Shown one piece after another: positions 12,001 through 24,000 of a stretch of DNA of 64,000 bases. The DNA is taken from NCBI GenBank assembly GCA_040954595.2, contig CM082582.2, positions 10,912,001 through 10,976,000 of the forward strand. Direction: 5' to 3'. A program made the position numbers and the translations under genes. Position 1 is the first letter of the stretch; every line of letters starts with the position of its first letter. Origin of the DNA: Balanoglossus misakiensis. Its lineage: Eukaryota > Hemichordata. The notes under the pieces are model-generated. The model ran no database searches, was not told the origin of the DNA, and saw only the letters and a program-made list of their open reading frames with translations.

Positions 12001-13350
12001 CCACACCACACTCCATAAATTACGAACACTTTCTTATGTTCATCTTCAGATATGGAAAGTGACGAAGGCCTTCAAAGTACACATCAGGTGGTCAGGATTG
12101 ATGCCAAGCATAAGCCTGGGAGCAGTTCAGGAATCTGAGAAAGAAACTCAACAATATGATTCCACTGCCATGCAATACCTGTCTTACATTCTCTATCCTC
12201 TATGCCTTGGGGGCGCTGTTTACTCACTGCTGTATGTTTCTCACAGAAGGTGAGTTCTTGCGGTGATATATGCAATCGGCAGTTTTCTTCATTGCTGTGA
12301 AAGTTTACTTTTCTTGCAAGTGATGCTTTTTCAGAACCTTAGCCAACATTCATCAATGTACCTGAACATACTGTGAACTTTAAAAATTCTGTTTGTTTTC
12401 ATTATAGCTGGTACTCCTGGGTGATCAGCAGTCTTGTCAATGGTAAATAAAGATATTATAGGTTATATACTTTGATATCTAAATCAGAGAATGGATGGTT
12501 TGACTTTCAGAATTACAGTAAATCTCACCAGAACAACCAACAACTATTTTGTGTTCTTTCTATTCACAGGTGTCTATGCATTTGGTTTTCTCTTCATGTT
12601 GCCACAACTCTTTGTCAACTACAAGGTAAGTGCAGTGGAATTTAATGGTTTATACCAGTTGAATGATAGAAAGGAGATATTATATAAGGACATACAAGTT
12701 ATTGAAGAAAATAGAATTAGCCTTCAGAGTATTTGTAGAGAAGAATTTTTTCTAACTTTGTTTTGTTTTTCTACTCAGATGAAATCTGTTGCTCATCTTC
12801 CATGGAGAGCATTCATGTACAAGGTGAGAAAACAATTTCTGAATGTGTTTTTTTTCGCCAGCTCGCAACCCACCAACTGCCGATAACACTTCTTGTTCTT
12901 TCTCCCTTTTCAGGCCTTCAATACATTTATAGATGATGTGTTTGCATTCATCATCACCATGCCAACAGCTCACAGGATAGCCTGTTTCCGGGACGACATC
13001 ATCTTTGTGGTTTACCTCTACCAGAGATGGTATGTAGCCTCGATATCTATGATGGCCTATAGGCAAGGTCACAAATAGTTCTGTCAGCATTGGCAAAGTC
13101 ATTAAATCAATTACAAGTTGTTCATTATACATTCAATTACTCAATCACCCCTTTGGCTTTGAAGATTCCTAAGATAATGAATACTTTTCATGCTTTATTA
13201 AGATGATGTGAAAAGTTTCAGATGACACTGAAGTTGACATTATTTTGTTTTGGTAGGCTCTACCCGGTTGACAAGAAACGAGTGAATGAATACGGAATGT
13301 CGTATGAAGATGAAAAGAACAAGGCCTCAAGCAAGGAACATGAAGATTAA
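9082..13350 (+). CDS. CLPTM1L: CLPTM1-like protein (CRR9), multipass membrane protein
   Basis: Member of the CLPTM1 family, whose members are ER/Golgi multipass membrane proteins; CLPTM1L has been linked to lipid scrambling in GPI-anchor biosynthesis and to cell survival. Fifteen coding exons join in frame to 536 aa (human 538): 9082-9252, 9346-9446, 9579-9768, 9903-10030, 10266-10338, 10662-10779, 11194-11288, 11523-11607, 11799-11902, 12050-12249, 12408-12442, 12570-12625, 12779-12823, 12914-13029 and 13257-13350. An N-terminal membrane segment lies at residues 12-30 and a long lumenal region follows ([26 protein letters not shown]). The C-terminal half is strongly conserved: [63 protein letters not shown] and [18 protein letters not shown] run of about a dozen C residues forms part of the polypyrimidine tract before exon 4. 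AATAAA signals follow at 13773-13778 and near 13873. Confidence 0.97.
10944..11025. repeat. Degenerate (CAGA)n simple repeat in CLPTM1L intron 6
   Basis: Imperfect runs of cagacagacagaca, interrupted by aTAGcaacaga and related variants. It is the same tetranucleotide family as the long array at 63556-63793, but older and more mutated. Confidence 0.85.
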
Positions 13351-15167
13351 AAGAGAAACAGTTTTTGATGATATCACATTTTTAAATACACTCACAGAGT
13401 ACAGAAAGTTATGAGGCAGAGATTTTAAAATGAAGTCTAGGAATAGTGGAATAAGATTATTGGGTTTCAAGATCTTCCATTTTTGCAACTGTTTTATATG
13501 CAAATTTAGTCACCATCACCATAGAGATCTACCAAATTACAACAATGCCCATTTGAAACATGTGTGGACATATGTAAATTAATCTTGAGTGTACTGTATA
13601 CTTTTAAAACTGCAACTTACATACCACTGTTTCATCAAAAATATCCTAACCTTTCCTATTGGGTTATCTGGTCTTTCAGTTCAAATTGTAATTTCACTTT
13701 GGGACTTGTCCACCACTTTTTATAAGAGGCAGCGATCATCTGTAATTTGTGTTCAGTACTATCTGTTGCATTAATAAACAGCTTTAAGATTCAGAATGGA
13801 AACTAGACTTGTGGGTGTGAATCGAGTTGTGCATTAAATAGCTTGTACTGCTAGATTTTATAGTCATCAGAGCAAATAAAGCAAGTGTGGGTACGGGACC
13901 TTCAGCGAATTCTGTGACGCTGTTGTAAGACGCCCTCAGCGACGAAACCTTAGTGGCATTTCAGCAGTGGTCTCTGGAACGAGCGCACGTCGCGTCGGAG
14001 TTTGCTCTTTAGGAACAAATTACTTCTTGAATTATACTGATGAATTGTTGAATTTTAGTGACGAGGTAAGAGGAATAAGCTTGCGCTTGTTTCCTATCAG
14101 ATTTTATAATTTAAAAAATTTTTTTTTAATAAGTGTTGATCAATCAAGCAAAGTTCCATTCGTGGCGGATAGGTCTAGGCCGACTTTTTCAGACTATATT
14201 TTATTAACTGCAAAAATTATACTTTGAAAACTACTTTTCTGGGTAAGTTACAGTTAGAAGTGGACGCGAGTCGCCAAAGTCCGTATTAGATAAAGAAAAA
14301 AGTAACAGAGACGACATTTTACGAAACTTTTCAGGATGTCGTTCGACACGCAAATTTACTTATTAAACTTATAGGCTACTACAAGAAGCTGTATGTCATA
14401 ATCATATATGTACATTTGCGACTAGCATAATAGTATAGTTTGGGCGCATCTCACGATTGTTCAATATGATAAGCTGATGTTTGTTGCAACGTTTACAATT
14501 TACATGAATTTTCAACAGTACAAGTTCTCAGTAGTTTGGCCTACATACGAACACTAAATGCGGGCTAACTTTTCGGAAAAGAATGTACAATAATTTGAAT
14601 TACTAGTCGACATGAAAAGAATCTGATAACGCATCAAATTAAACAAAGTCAGAAGGTATGTTCTTTTTTTTCCCGTCCGTAAGTAACTTTTAATGTGTTA
14701 CAGGTAATGTCCCTAAAGGTCTTTTCGGGACTCCCCTCCATGTGACCAGTCTGTTGTGGCTGTTTCATCAATTGCTTGTATCATATGTCTGCGTTCCGGT
14801 GTTTTACGTGTTAGTGTTTTGTTGCGCTTTCCTAAAATAATAAAATATAACTTTATTATTTTTATCTTGCAGTGGCTTTAACTTCAATTACGGCAAAAAT
14901 AGTGCACGATACCGAGAAATGAATAAAAGGTTTGCGATCTTGTCATGATGTCGGAGGGAGTGGCGACAACACTTCGAACAGCTATTGACATTAACGGGCC
15001 ACTGACCGTTGTGATCGCGTCCATTCTTCAGCGTGCATCCAGTTTTACTGACAACACACCAGTGGGATATTATATTCCTTCAACGATTGTCAAGCTTCAG
15101 CCGTTTTGGCTTCAGCACAGGGACGTCTAGGTCCTAAGTGTCATATGTAGTTCACTATAACACGAAA
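13351..15167 (+). other. CLPTM1L 3' UTR, then 5' region of the coiled-coil gene
   Basis: The first 430 bases are probably CLPTM1L 3' UTR, ending after AATAAA at 13773-13778. The rest should hold the promoter and leader of the large coiled-coil gene. A plausible noncoding first exon ends at 14065 (gacgag|gtaaga), and a good acceptor (tatcttgcag) at 14872 would open the exon that contains the ATG at 15168. That predicted leader contains a 61-codon upstream reading frame (14945-15130). Confidence 0.45.
14945..15130 (+). other. Upstream ORF in predicted leader of coiled-coil gene
   Basis: A 61-codon frame beginning MMSEGVATTL ends with TAG 37 bp before the main start codon. If the predicted leader exon (14873 onward) is real, ribosomes would meet this frame first, which usually lowers translation of the main frame. 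There is no family resemblance. Confidence 0.35.
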
Positions 15168-18100
15168 ATGGCCGACCGATCTTTCACAGGCAGCGCCAGT
15201 TCCCGACGAGTTGGCAGCGGGCCACCGTCCACGTCCAGCCTGGCGCGATCAGCTGGCAGCTCCAGAATGGAGACCCGCAGTGGGAGCCAAATGCAAGGCC
15301 TGCTGAGCGAATTCAGGGGACTTTACACGGACAGACTCCAGCGGTTGCAGGAAGGGGATGCAAGCGAAGAAACGCACAGGGTAAGTTGAGTCAAGATTAA
15401 TATAGAATGCACAAAATTATGAAAAATGAACATCGCGATTACAAAGATGATGTGTCCAGACGTGTCCATCTCCCCGCTGTAGCAACGGGTCGCGAAGGGA
15501 CGCTATCGTGACGAATTACAATGCGTCTTTTCAAAAGTCGCTAAAAACCGGTAGCTACCGTCGGTTACACCCTCAAATATTAGAAGAGTTACCCTTGTAT
15601 CACATTTAAAATATCCGGCTTGTGTATCCCGCCATCGGATGCGGATCGCCATTTTGAGGAGGAAAGATGAAGGAAAAATTTCATTCAGTCGGTCGCGTAG
15701 TACAGGATTACAATGACATCACACAAGCTGACGGTACATAAATAAATGGGTACATAATGCTGCAGCAGCAGTGTAAATACGGCGATGAAAAAACGGCACG
15801 TCACGACTGGACATCATTCCATTGATTCAACGGACGTCATCCCAGTATTCCAGACGTGTTGAATGCGGGATCAACGTTATCTCTATCATGGTCCCACCTC
15901 ACACTTCTTCCACTGAAAAAAGAGAAACCAAAATACTGAGAAGTTGTGTAATATTATCCGAGTTTCTGTAAATGATATCTTTAGGTATTGGTTCCATCGT
16001 GTTTATAATACATGTATTATTATTTGGGGTTTATTTGACCCAGAGAATGCTTACAATACATTTGTATATAAAAGCAAAGCAATAAACACCAACAAACATG
16101 GTAAGGTTACAAAACCCCAAACATTTACAAGGGAGAGTGTGTATTTGTAAACTATACAGAAATGTTGAGATGACGTGGATCGCCACCAATCATGGATGAA
16201 AGTTCTTTGATAATTTCACAAATTTGTCAAAGAAATTCTGAATTTAAAAATATGGCATCATCACTGATGAAGAACTCTGATAAGTGTCATTAAGCATAAT
16301 ATGATTAATTTAATGAAGTTGATAATGCGGACTTATGGCTCGTCAACACTGCAGGGGTTTACACAAATTATTAAATACAAGAACTGTAAAAATTGGCACT
16401 TTTCACATGATGGTGTCAATTATTCAGTCATTGTAGATTGAATCATTGGAAGCCATGTTTATAAAGTTATGCATGTTCATGGGTAACTCCTGGGGACGCG
16501 TCATCCAATAAACGTGCATGCACTACTGCCTCTGGTTGGACGTTCCCCAAGAACTCACAAAGAAACTTGTTTGGCGTGACTTTTTGTCCAGTTGGCAATT
16601 GTTCACTTCATTCAGATTGCTTGTACTGTGCGTATTGAATTGATCATCAGTTACGGTCTTGGTGCTGGTCCAATTTTCATGCGAGTGTGTGTGTACGGTT
16701 GCATTCCATACTGAGATCTGTACACCTTAGCTTTTAGAGTTAGACCTGTACCCTCTTAGATCTTGAGTTGTATCAGCAGAATTTTCCAGTCATTTATCTA
16801 CCAAACATCTTTGTTGTAGTTCAATTAGTTAAACCTGGATGTCTCCTCTAACTTTTTAAACTACATCTAGCAGAAGGTAACCATAACACGTACAGTGTAT
16901 TACTAGCCCATACTTGGCATTCTTTGGTTACCATGGCAACAGAGAATCATCTCCCAAAAATAGTTCATTTTTATATGTACACATGTATGTGGTATGTACA
17001 ATGTGTATACATACATACATACATACATGCACATATTTCTATTCAAGTAAACATCCAATTCAGTGGGTTTTCATCCAATACCAATCCCAAGATCCATGTC
17101 AAAGGTCATTACCAGCCAATCACTGATAGTGTAGAAGGCACCAGATTGTTTTGGTGATATAATACAGTACATGTAGGTAAATGAATTTCTAACATACTGT
17201 TTTGGCAGATGCCCTACAAAGCATTTCCTAAGGCTTGTCATAAATGGTGAGTTGTATTGCTTAGTATTAAATAGTATACAGATGTTGAAGACATCTTCTT
17301 TTGTGTATTACATGTATTGGCAAAATTTGTGATAAGTAGGTGACAGATATCACTGACACAAAATAATAAAATGATTGGCCCATTCACAACCTAGAGTGTT
17401 GATGTACTTGTATACTAGTAGTTCCCCATTGGCGATAACGAGCTGTTGATAGGCTTACATGTACCTGTGGCACACCTGGGTGGTACAAGTGGTACAGTAC
17501 ATGTACATGTAGTTCTGATGCAAACTGTATCTTTGTGTATAAATTTGCTTTTTGGGAATATTTGGCAGAAATTGGACATTTCATTCACATTTGAAAGACC
17601 CATTCATCTTATTTCTTTTCCCCCTTTTTCAGATGAAAATGAGAGTGTTGCAGTCGTACGTTAACGACTTGAGTGAACAGAACGAGGTATTGGTGCAGAC
17701 TGTGGAAGAGTTAGAGAGAGAAGCCAACGACAGGGTGGCCCTGTTAGAATCCAAACTACAGAAAACCAACAATGCTGTCAAGGTGAGAGACAAGTACCTG
17801 TATTTGTAGAGTGACACATCGTAAATCACAAGAATGATTCTGTCAAAACAAAATATATTTAATATTTGTTGAAAGGGACAAAATGAAATACACAACTTTT
17901 CAAAAATTGACAAAACTATAATCTCAGCTCAAAAATATTTTAGATTTTAATTGATTTACATGTCAGTAACAGGTTAATGTAAAAGGTGTAAAAAAACTGC
18001 AGAACTGAGATTTGATCAGTTACCGTAACCCCAGAAAGAACCGACTTGAATGGGCATTTCTCGAATGCTAGGTTGGTGTCCCATGGCACCCAGTGAGTGG

Positions 18101-21022
18101 ATGGCTTGTATTGGTTGTATCATGTTTACAATCTATTGTCAACGGTCGCAGGCGGCAAATCCAAATCTGTAACCGGGGATGACAACCAATTCATTGTATC
18201 GCTGGCAATTGCTGTTGTGGTACATGAATGAATGAATAAAGGGGCTGGCTGGACAAAGGTCGTTGTTCCGTCTGCTGACCAGAGACTGTTGGGGGTTTCT
18301 TTCTTGTTGGAGAGTCCGCCACTTAACCTGTCTGTGATCTGTAAATTTATTCATTCTTTGCATGTAACATGCATACCTCTTACAATTTCATGTTGCCCTT
18401 AGCACCATATTTGCAGCCAATTTTATGCCAAGTATTTACCGCTGTTTTTGCACAGCGTGTACGACCCCAAAGACCAAACCAGTCTACTAAATAATACAGA
18501 CGTTATGGCCTTTTTTCTTATGTCTCCAGGTGATTCTAACCATGAGGGTTTTTTATGGGCAAGCATGTGAAAAAAAGATACAGTTGCTATAGAACATACA
18601 AAAGTACCGAGGTGCATGGCATTGGGATTTCCAAACATTCCATAAACACGCTAGTTACATTTTTGTGTCCAATTGTATAAGGGATGCACTAGTCTGAACA
18701 CAATCATGTGAAAACCTGTGCATCATTGCTTGAAGTTATTTCAGTGTTTGGGTGTTGGGCTCATGAACGTACATGTAGCAAATACCAGTATACCTGGCAG
18801 TGCCAGCGTGTCAAATGCCATTGCGTTGCGTAAAACTGGCCACCATATTTATTCTTCTCACCAATTCCCTGCAACCGGCAACGACAGGCCAGATAATAAA
18901 TTTACAGAAGGTTAAAACTTAAAAGCTACACGGCTTGTTGAAAGATCTAAAACAAAGACAGTCTGGCAGACTACAAAACTCCCTTGGCTGGCTCAGTCAG
19001 TTGACCTGGCCCACAGCCAATATGCTGGGGACATGATCAGTCATGTCTGTGTGAAAAAAAGAGGAAGCATGTGGGCTTTAGTTTGAAATTTTGTAATTGT
19101 GTCTAAAGAGCTTGTAGCTTTAACCTTGATAAAACCGATCATTTGTTGTCATGGTAGTGGTTAATGTGCAAGAATTTGTCAATGCATGGATTACTGTTAC
19201 TGATTTTTTTGGAGAATAATACAGCAAGTGTGTGCACATGGCCAGGTGGTGAACGTGGATTTCAAAGTATGTGCCAAGTTACGTCCAATTTGCATTTTGG
19301 ATTATCGGATATAAGCATTCAAGCATTGCATCATGGGATATAAGAATTGGGCTCCGTTCCAACAGATTTTGTGAATGGAATCACTGTATCAGTCGTGATG
19401 TGTACTGTCCATTTGAAAAAAATATACTCTTACCCAGTTCCCGTTCTATTTTTCCATTTGTGTAATAAACTAAACATAAAATATGGAAAGTGATATCCCC
19501 AGTATTTATTGTCCATGATTGCCTGCTTGTCATTGCTAATGATGTATTTCCATTTTACTAAATTGTATACAAATGTAATGTCATCCCTAAGAGTACACTT
19601 GATCAATCATATAATTAGGCATACACTAAATAGTAATTGCTTTGGAAATTGATAACGAGGGTTGCCATGGTGACATACATTGCATAGAACGTCACAGGTC
19701 ATGTAGATATGAAACGGTGTAAACTTTTCTTATGTTTTATCAACAGGAGTACATGACAAAATCAAGAGACCTGGAACTGGATTTGAAAACGATGGCAGCG
19801 CAGAGAAACAGCGTGCAACAGCAAGTTGATGTAAGTGTTATGGAGATTGGACAAAATAGAATGTGCATCAGAGTGCTTTGTAGGTCATGGTACAAATTCA
19901 TAGTGTGGCAGTGTGACTGATACAGCATTGCAGCTCGTTGTGCAGTCAATGGAAGAAACAGTAATGTTTTCTCAATGATAGGATGTTCCAGGATTTTAGG
20001 TTTTCACTTTCTTTATTTCTTCGCCTCACAGGATCTTCAGCACAGGATGGAGAGGATGTCGGAAGAAAACCAAGGTCTGAGAGCAGATAACAGCGACCTG
20101 AATCACGACGTCAATGCACTGATAGGTGTGATAGGGCAAGCCAGGGCGACTTCCAAATGGGAGGTAAGGTCTTCATCTGTCGCTGAAGTATGTTTTCAGT
20201 CAGGGTGTTAGAGGTACTGTCTCGTAATCACGTTACAGTCTGAACAGATTTTAAATTCCAAAGATTATCCATTGTTAAGCAAATTTGACGAGATACACAT
20301 TTGCCCTCTTAGAATTCTAGAAATTCCTGGGCATGTGTCTTTAGGGTTCACACAATCCCCAATTGATTTTTGTGTGCAACAAAATAATGGGATTTTCGAC
20401 TGTGTGTACACTGGGCCTCTGATTTGGTGGTGTAAACAGCATTTGTCTTGTGTGCTGTGTTTAGAGCCTACTAAAAGAAATTGCCGTCTATTGTTTCACC
20501 CTAAACAGAAAAGATTTGCTTGTTGGTTGCTCGTAACTGAGTCACTCTGATGGCATCCCTGGATTCATAAAAATTGTGATGGCACCTTTGGTCAGATTCA
20601 GAATACTGTTGTTGTGGCAAAAATAATCAATCAGTGGGGCAGTTCAGGTTAAATTTCGGCAGCAAAGTAAATTTACTGTTACATCACTGGTCAGTCACAT
20701 ATACACGTGCAACTGAGGAATACAATACCTTACCCACTTGTTCCGTCTTGGGGTAAAATTACCCGTTTTGCATCAAGTTTCCTATTCCATTATTCTCTCT
20801 CACTGCCCTGTTTTGTTCCAGTTCGGCGGTATAGCCTTCCGGACGCTGGACGCTGACGACGTGCTGGGTGCCAAAGCGACCGAGTTCCCCACGCCGGACG
20901 AGAGAATGCAAAAACACATCGAGGATCTGAAGAAGCAGTTGTCTCACCGAGATAACATCATCACCAAACTTCAAGGCGATCTCAAACAGTACCGGGATGA
21001 CCACAAGATGTCCCTTGAAGAA
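15168..21022 (+). other. Coiled-coil gene, exons 1-5: head and first coiled coil
   Basis: Exons: 15168-15380, 17633-17782, 19747-19830, 20032-20163 and 20822-21022, all phase 0. Exon 1 (71 aa) is a low-complexity Ser/Gly/Arg head followed by LLSEFRGLYTDRLQRLQEG. Exon 2 opens with MKMRVLQSYVNDLSEQNEVL, the most distinctive part of the N-terminus, and it could also serve as an internal start because its first codon is ATG. Exon 4 ends in a short non-heptad linker (GVIGQARATSKWE). Exon 5 starts with another non-coiled segment (FGGIAFRTLDADDVLG) before the repeats begin. This head is the part most likely to carry family identity. Confidence 0.88.
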
Positions 21023-24000
21023 GTAAGCTCATTTTAGTGTCAGTGCGAGAGGTTGTATACGTCAAATCAAAATGGCTCGAAATCTGTCACATGTCATGTA
21101 AACAGAGAACTTACAAATTCATTGAAAATCACAGCCTACAATATAACATATACTTCCATCACAGCTTGAACGGAAAGACCTTGCCTTGGACACAATGAAG
21201 ACGACACTATCACAGATCCATGACAGAGAACAGCGAAACGCTGGACAGGTCACAGATAAAGACATTGCTCTCATGAAACTTAAGACCGATCTCAGGCAAG
21301 CTGAACAAAGCAAAAAAGATGTTCTTCTTGAGGTGAGCTTAATTAGATCTATGGAAATAGAAGAAGCTATACATACCGATATTTTTGGGGAAAAAGGAAA
21401 ATATAAATTTGACATTTCTATCATATTACCAGATATATTCAGATGTGTTTGTACATCTTTATTGTGAGCTTGTTCATAAATTGTTGATTTCTTTAAAAAA
21501 ATCAGTCTTGTTTTCTTTTGTAGCTTGCTGAAAAGGACCGTGTGATACAGGGTCTGCAATCGGACATCACTGATCTTCACAACACTATAGCCATGAAAGA
21601 CACAGAGGTTAGTTACAGTTCTCGATTTTCTGTCGGTCACAAGGGACAACATGCTTGTATCATATCACAAGGTAAAAATTAAAATAATGGCCAAAAATTC
21701 CAGCCTATTTGATGGCTATTTAATGATATTTGTAACCAATTTTTAACCACATAGATTTGTCGAGAGATTTAGCTTCCATTTCTGTTTGTTTTGGCTATAG
21801 ATAGAAAATGTGCATAAATATGAATTGGTATGGACACAGCTGTATGGCAGATTAATTTCCTTATGCAGCTAGCTATAATGCAAATTGACATTTACGAAAA
21901 ATGCTAGGAATATCATTGATGCTCTATTTGCATTTCACTGTACTGTTCATGCAGCACTTAAAAATTTTATGTAAAATTTAAAAGGCTTGGAAATTTGTGT
22001 GAATTTTGTATAATAAATATTATGAAACTGAAACATGAGTGTATCTTTGCCAACTGCATTGTGTCTGATATTGGCCTTTTGCAAATTATTATGAGATCAT
22101 AAAAAATTGTCGACAGTGGAGATGACCTTCAGTGTGTATTAGAGTAGGAAAGTGACAAAGTGATCCCATCGTGAAATGTGAAAGGTTGATTTGAAGCATC
22201 GTTTCCAGAATTGCTCGTCAAGTCGGTGAAGAGTTGCCACATCTATGTCATGCCCATGGGCGTACACGCTATTGTTGCCATGTTTTCAATAGCAGCTAGT
22301 ACCTTGATTGTCAAGAAAGATAAACTCTCGCGAGTCACACATACATCCTCTAATCCATTCGCCTTCAGATTTTACAATACACACTGCCTCTGGATCTGAC
22401 GTGTAATTATCGTTTTTCTGTCTTTTGTTCCACCCCCACAGAATAGCAGCCATTTGCAGACCATTCAGCTTTTAAAAGACAAACAGAACCAGTCGTCTTT
22501 GGAGGTAAGGAAACTTGCGTGACACTCTGGCAAAAATTAAAAAAAATGAAATAAACCCAATTTGGCCAACAGTTGCAGAGTGTTAACGTTCAGAGAGCCG
22601 CATCATTGCAACAACCACCCAGAGTAATTAGCAGTTAGTGTAACATGACCTGCATGCATCAGTGCGGCACCCCCTGGTGACATAAGAATTTGTTTGTTTG
22701 TGCAGCCATTCATATCCAAACCATTTCTTGTTATTTGCATGGGAGATATTATTATTCCCCAGTTTTTGCATCAGTTTTATCACGTTTTTTGTTCATCATG
22801 CTTTTTTTTTTATCATGCATGGCTGCATGCGTGTGTTTGCCGAAAACCCTCACCTATGTTTTGCATGTTGTCTACCCCCGATCCTATAGCTTGCCAAAAA
22901 AGAAGATGCTATTAAGCAGTTAAGGGGAGAAGTTGCCAGCGTCAAGGATCAGCACAGACAAGTGTCGCATGATGTAAGTGGTGTTAGACAAAGAAAATTT
23001 TGCATTATAGTCAGTAGAGTACTGTAGTCTAGTGTTAGCTGTGCAAGCTTACAATGCCATGCAATGCATCCGTACAGTCATGTTGACTACAGTCGCTTCC
23101 TTATTTCACTGTGCTTATAATCCACTCTGTGTCATGATCAGAATTTTTAACATGGCCCCTTATTCTTTTTGTCTGATTTTACTTGCCATGAACGTGTAAA
23201 ATTTGCAAGTGGGGTTCATTCAACCCTAACACCGACTAGACAGGGTTCCTCAGTGTTCATGCTTCACAACATCTGCCATCGTCTGTGTTTCATCACCCGT
23301 GATATATGCCTTGGTTGTATCCGTTAGAGCAGAAAAATGATAGAAAAGCCTTCAATCCAGAATTTTCCGGTTCTAGACAAGGGTTCCCTCATCATGATGC
23401 ATAATGAGAATCGGGAAAAAATAATACTAGTATTTGGCTTGATCCTTCTGTGACAGATCATATCAGGCAGTCAGCAATCATGAAAATTGATTTTTTTAGA
23501 CAACGTTGTTAAAATAAAAGCTTTTAGTTCTGCAGAGTCCAAAAATAGAAATGCAAAGAACAGGATGTAGGATTAGCTGCTGCAATTTCCCGTCACAGAA
23601 AACAGATTCTGTATTTCATCAAGCTAATGCAGATGAAAACTGCAAAGACTGCCATGAATAATTTATGTGTGGCTGATTTCTCAGCAGTTATCTGTACCAC
23701 GGGAGGGCTCCTGGGATATGCCACCATGATGATATTGACATCTTGTTGAATAAAAAGCAAAAAAATATTGAAATGTCAGTTGTCAGTGCCTCAGATACCT
23801 CAGTATTAGCTTTTAATTGCCTGTGGCAGATGACGAGATTTTTTGTGCAGTGAAATATTGAATTTTAATCTTCTGAATATACATTTACAATTGGTGTAGC
23901 CCATTTCTTGAGCAGTCATTTCTGCTCCGTCATGATCACTGATTAGAGCGCCCTCTTCGGTAGTGCTTGAAGTTTCAGTCATATTATTACTGGAAGATGA

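Noticed and set aside
21119-21652. 177-codon minus-strand frame
   Set aside because: It is antisense to exons 6 and 7 of the coiled-coil gene. Many such frames lie opposite coiled-coil exons because Glu/Lys/Gln-rich codons avoid antisense stops.
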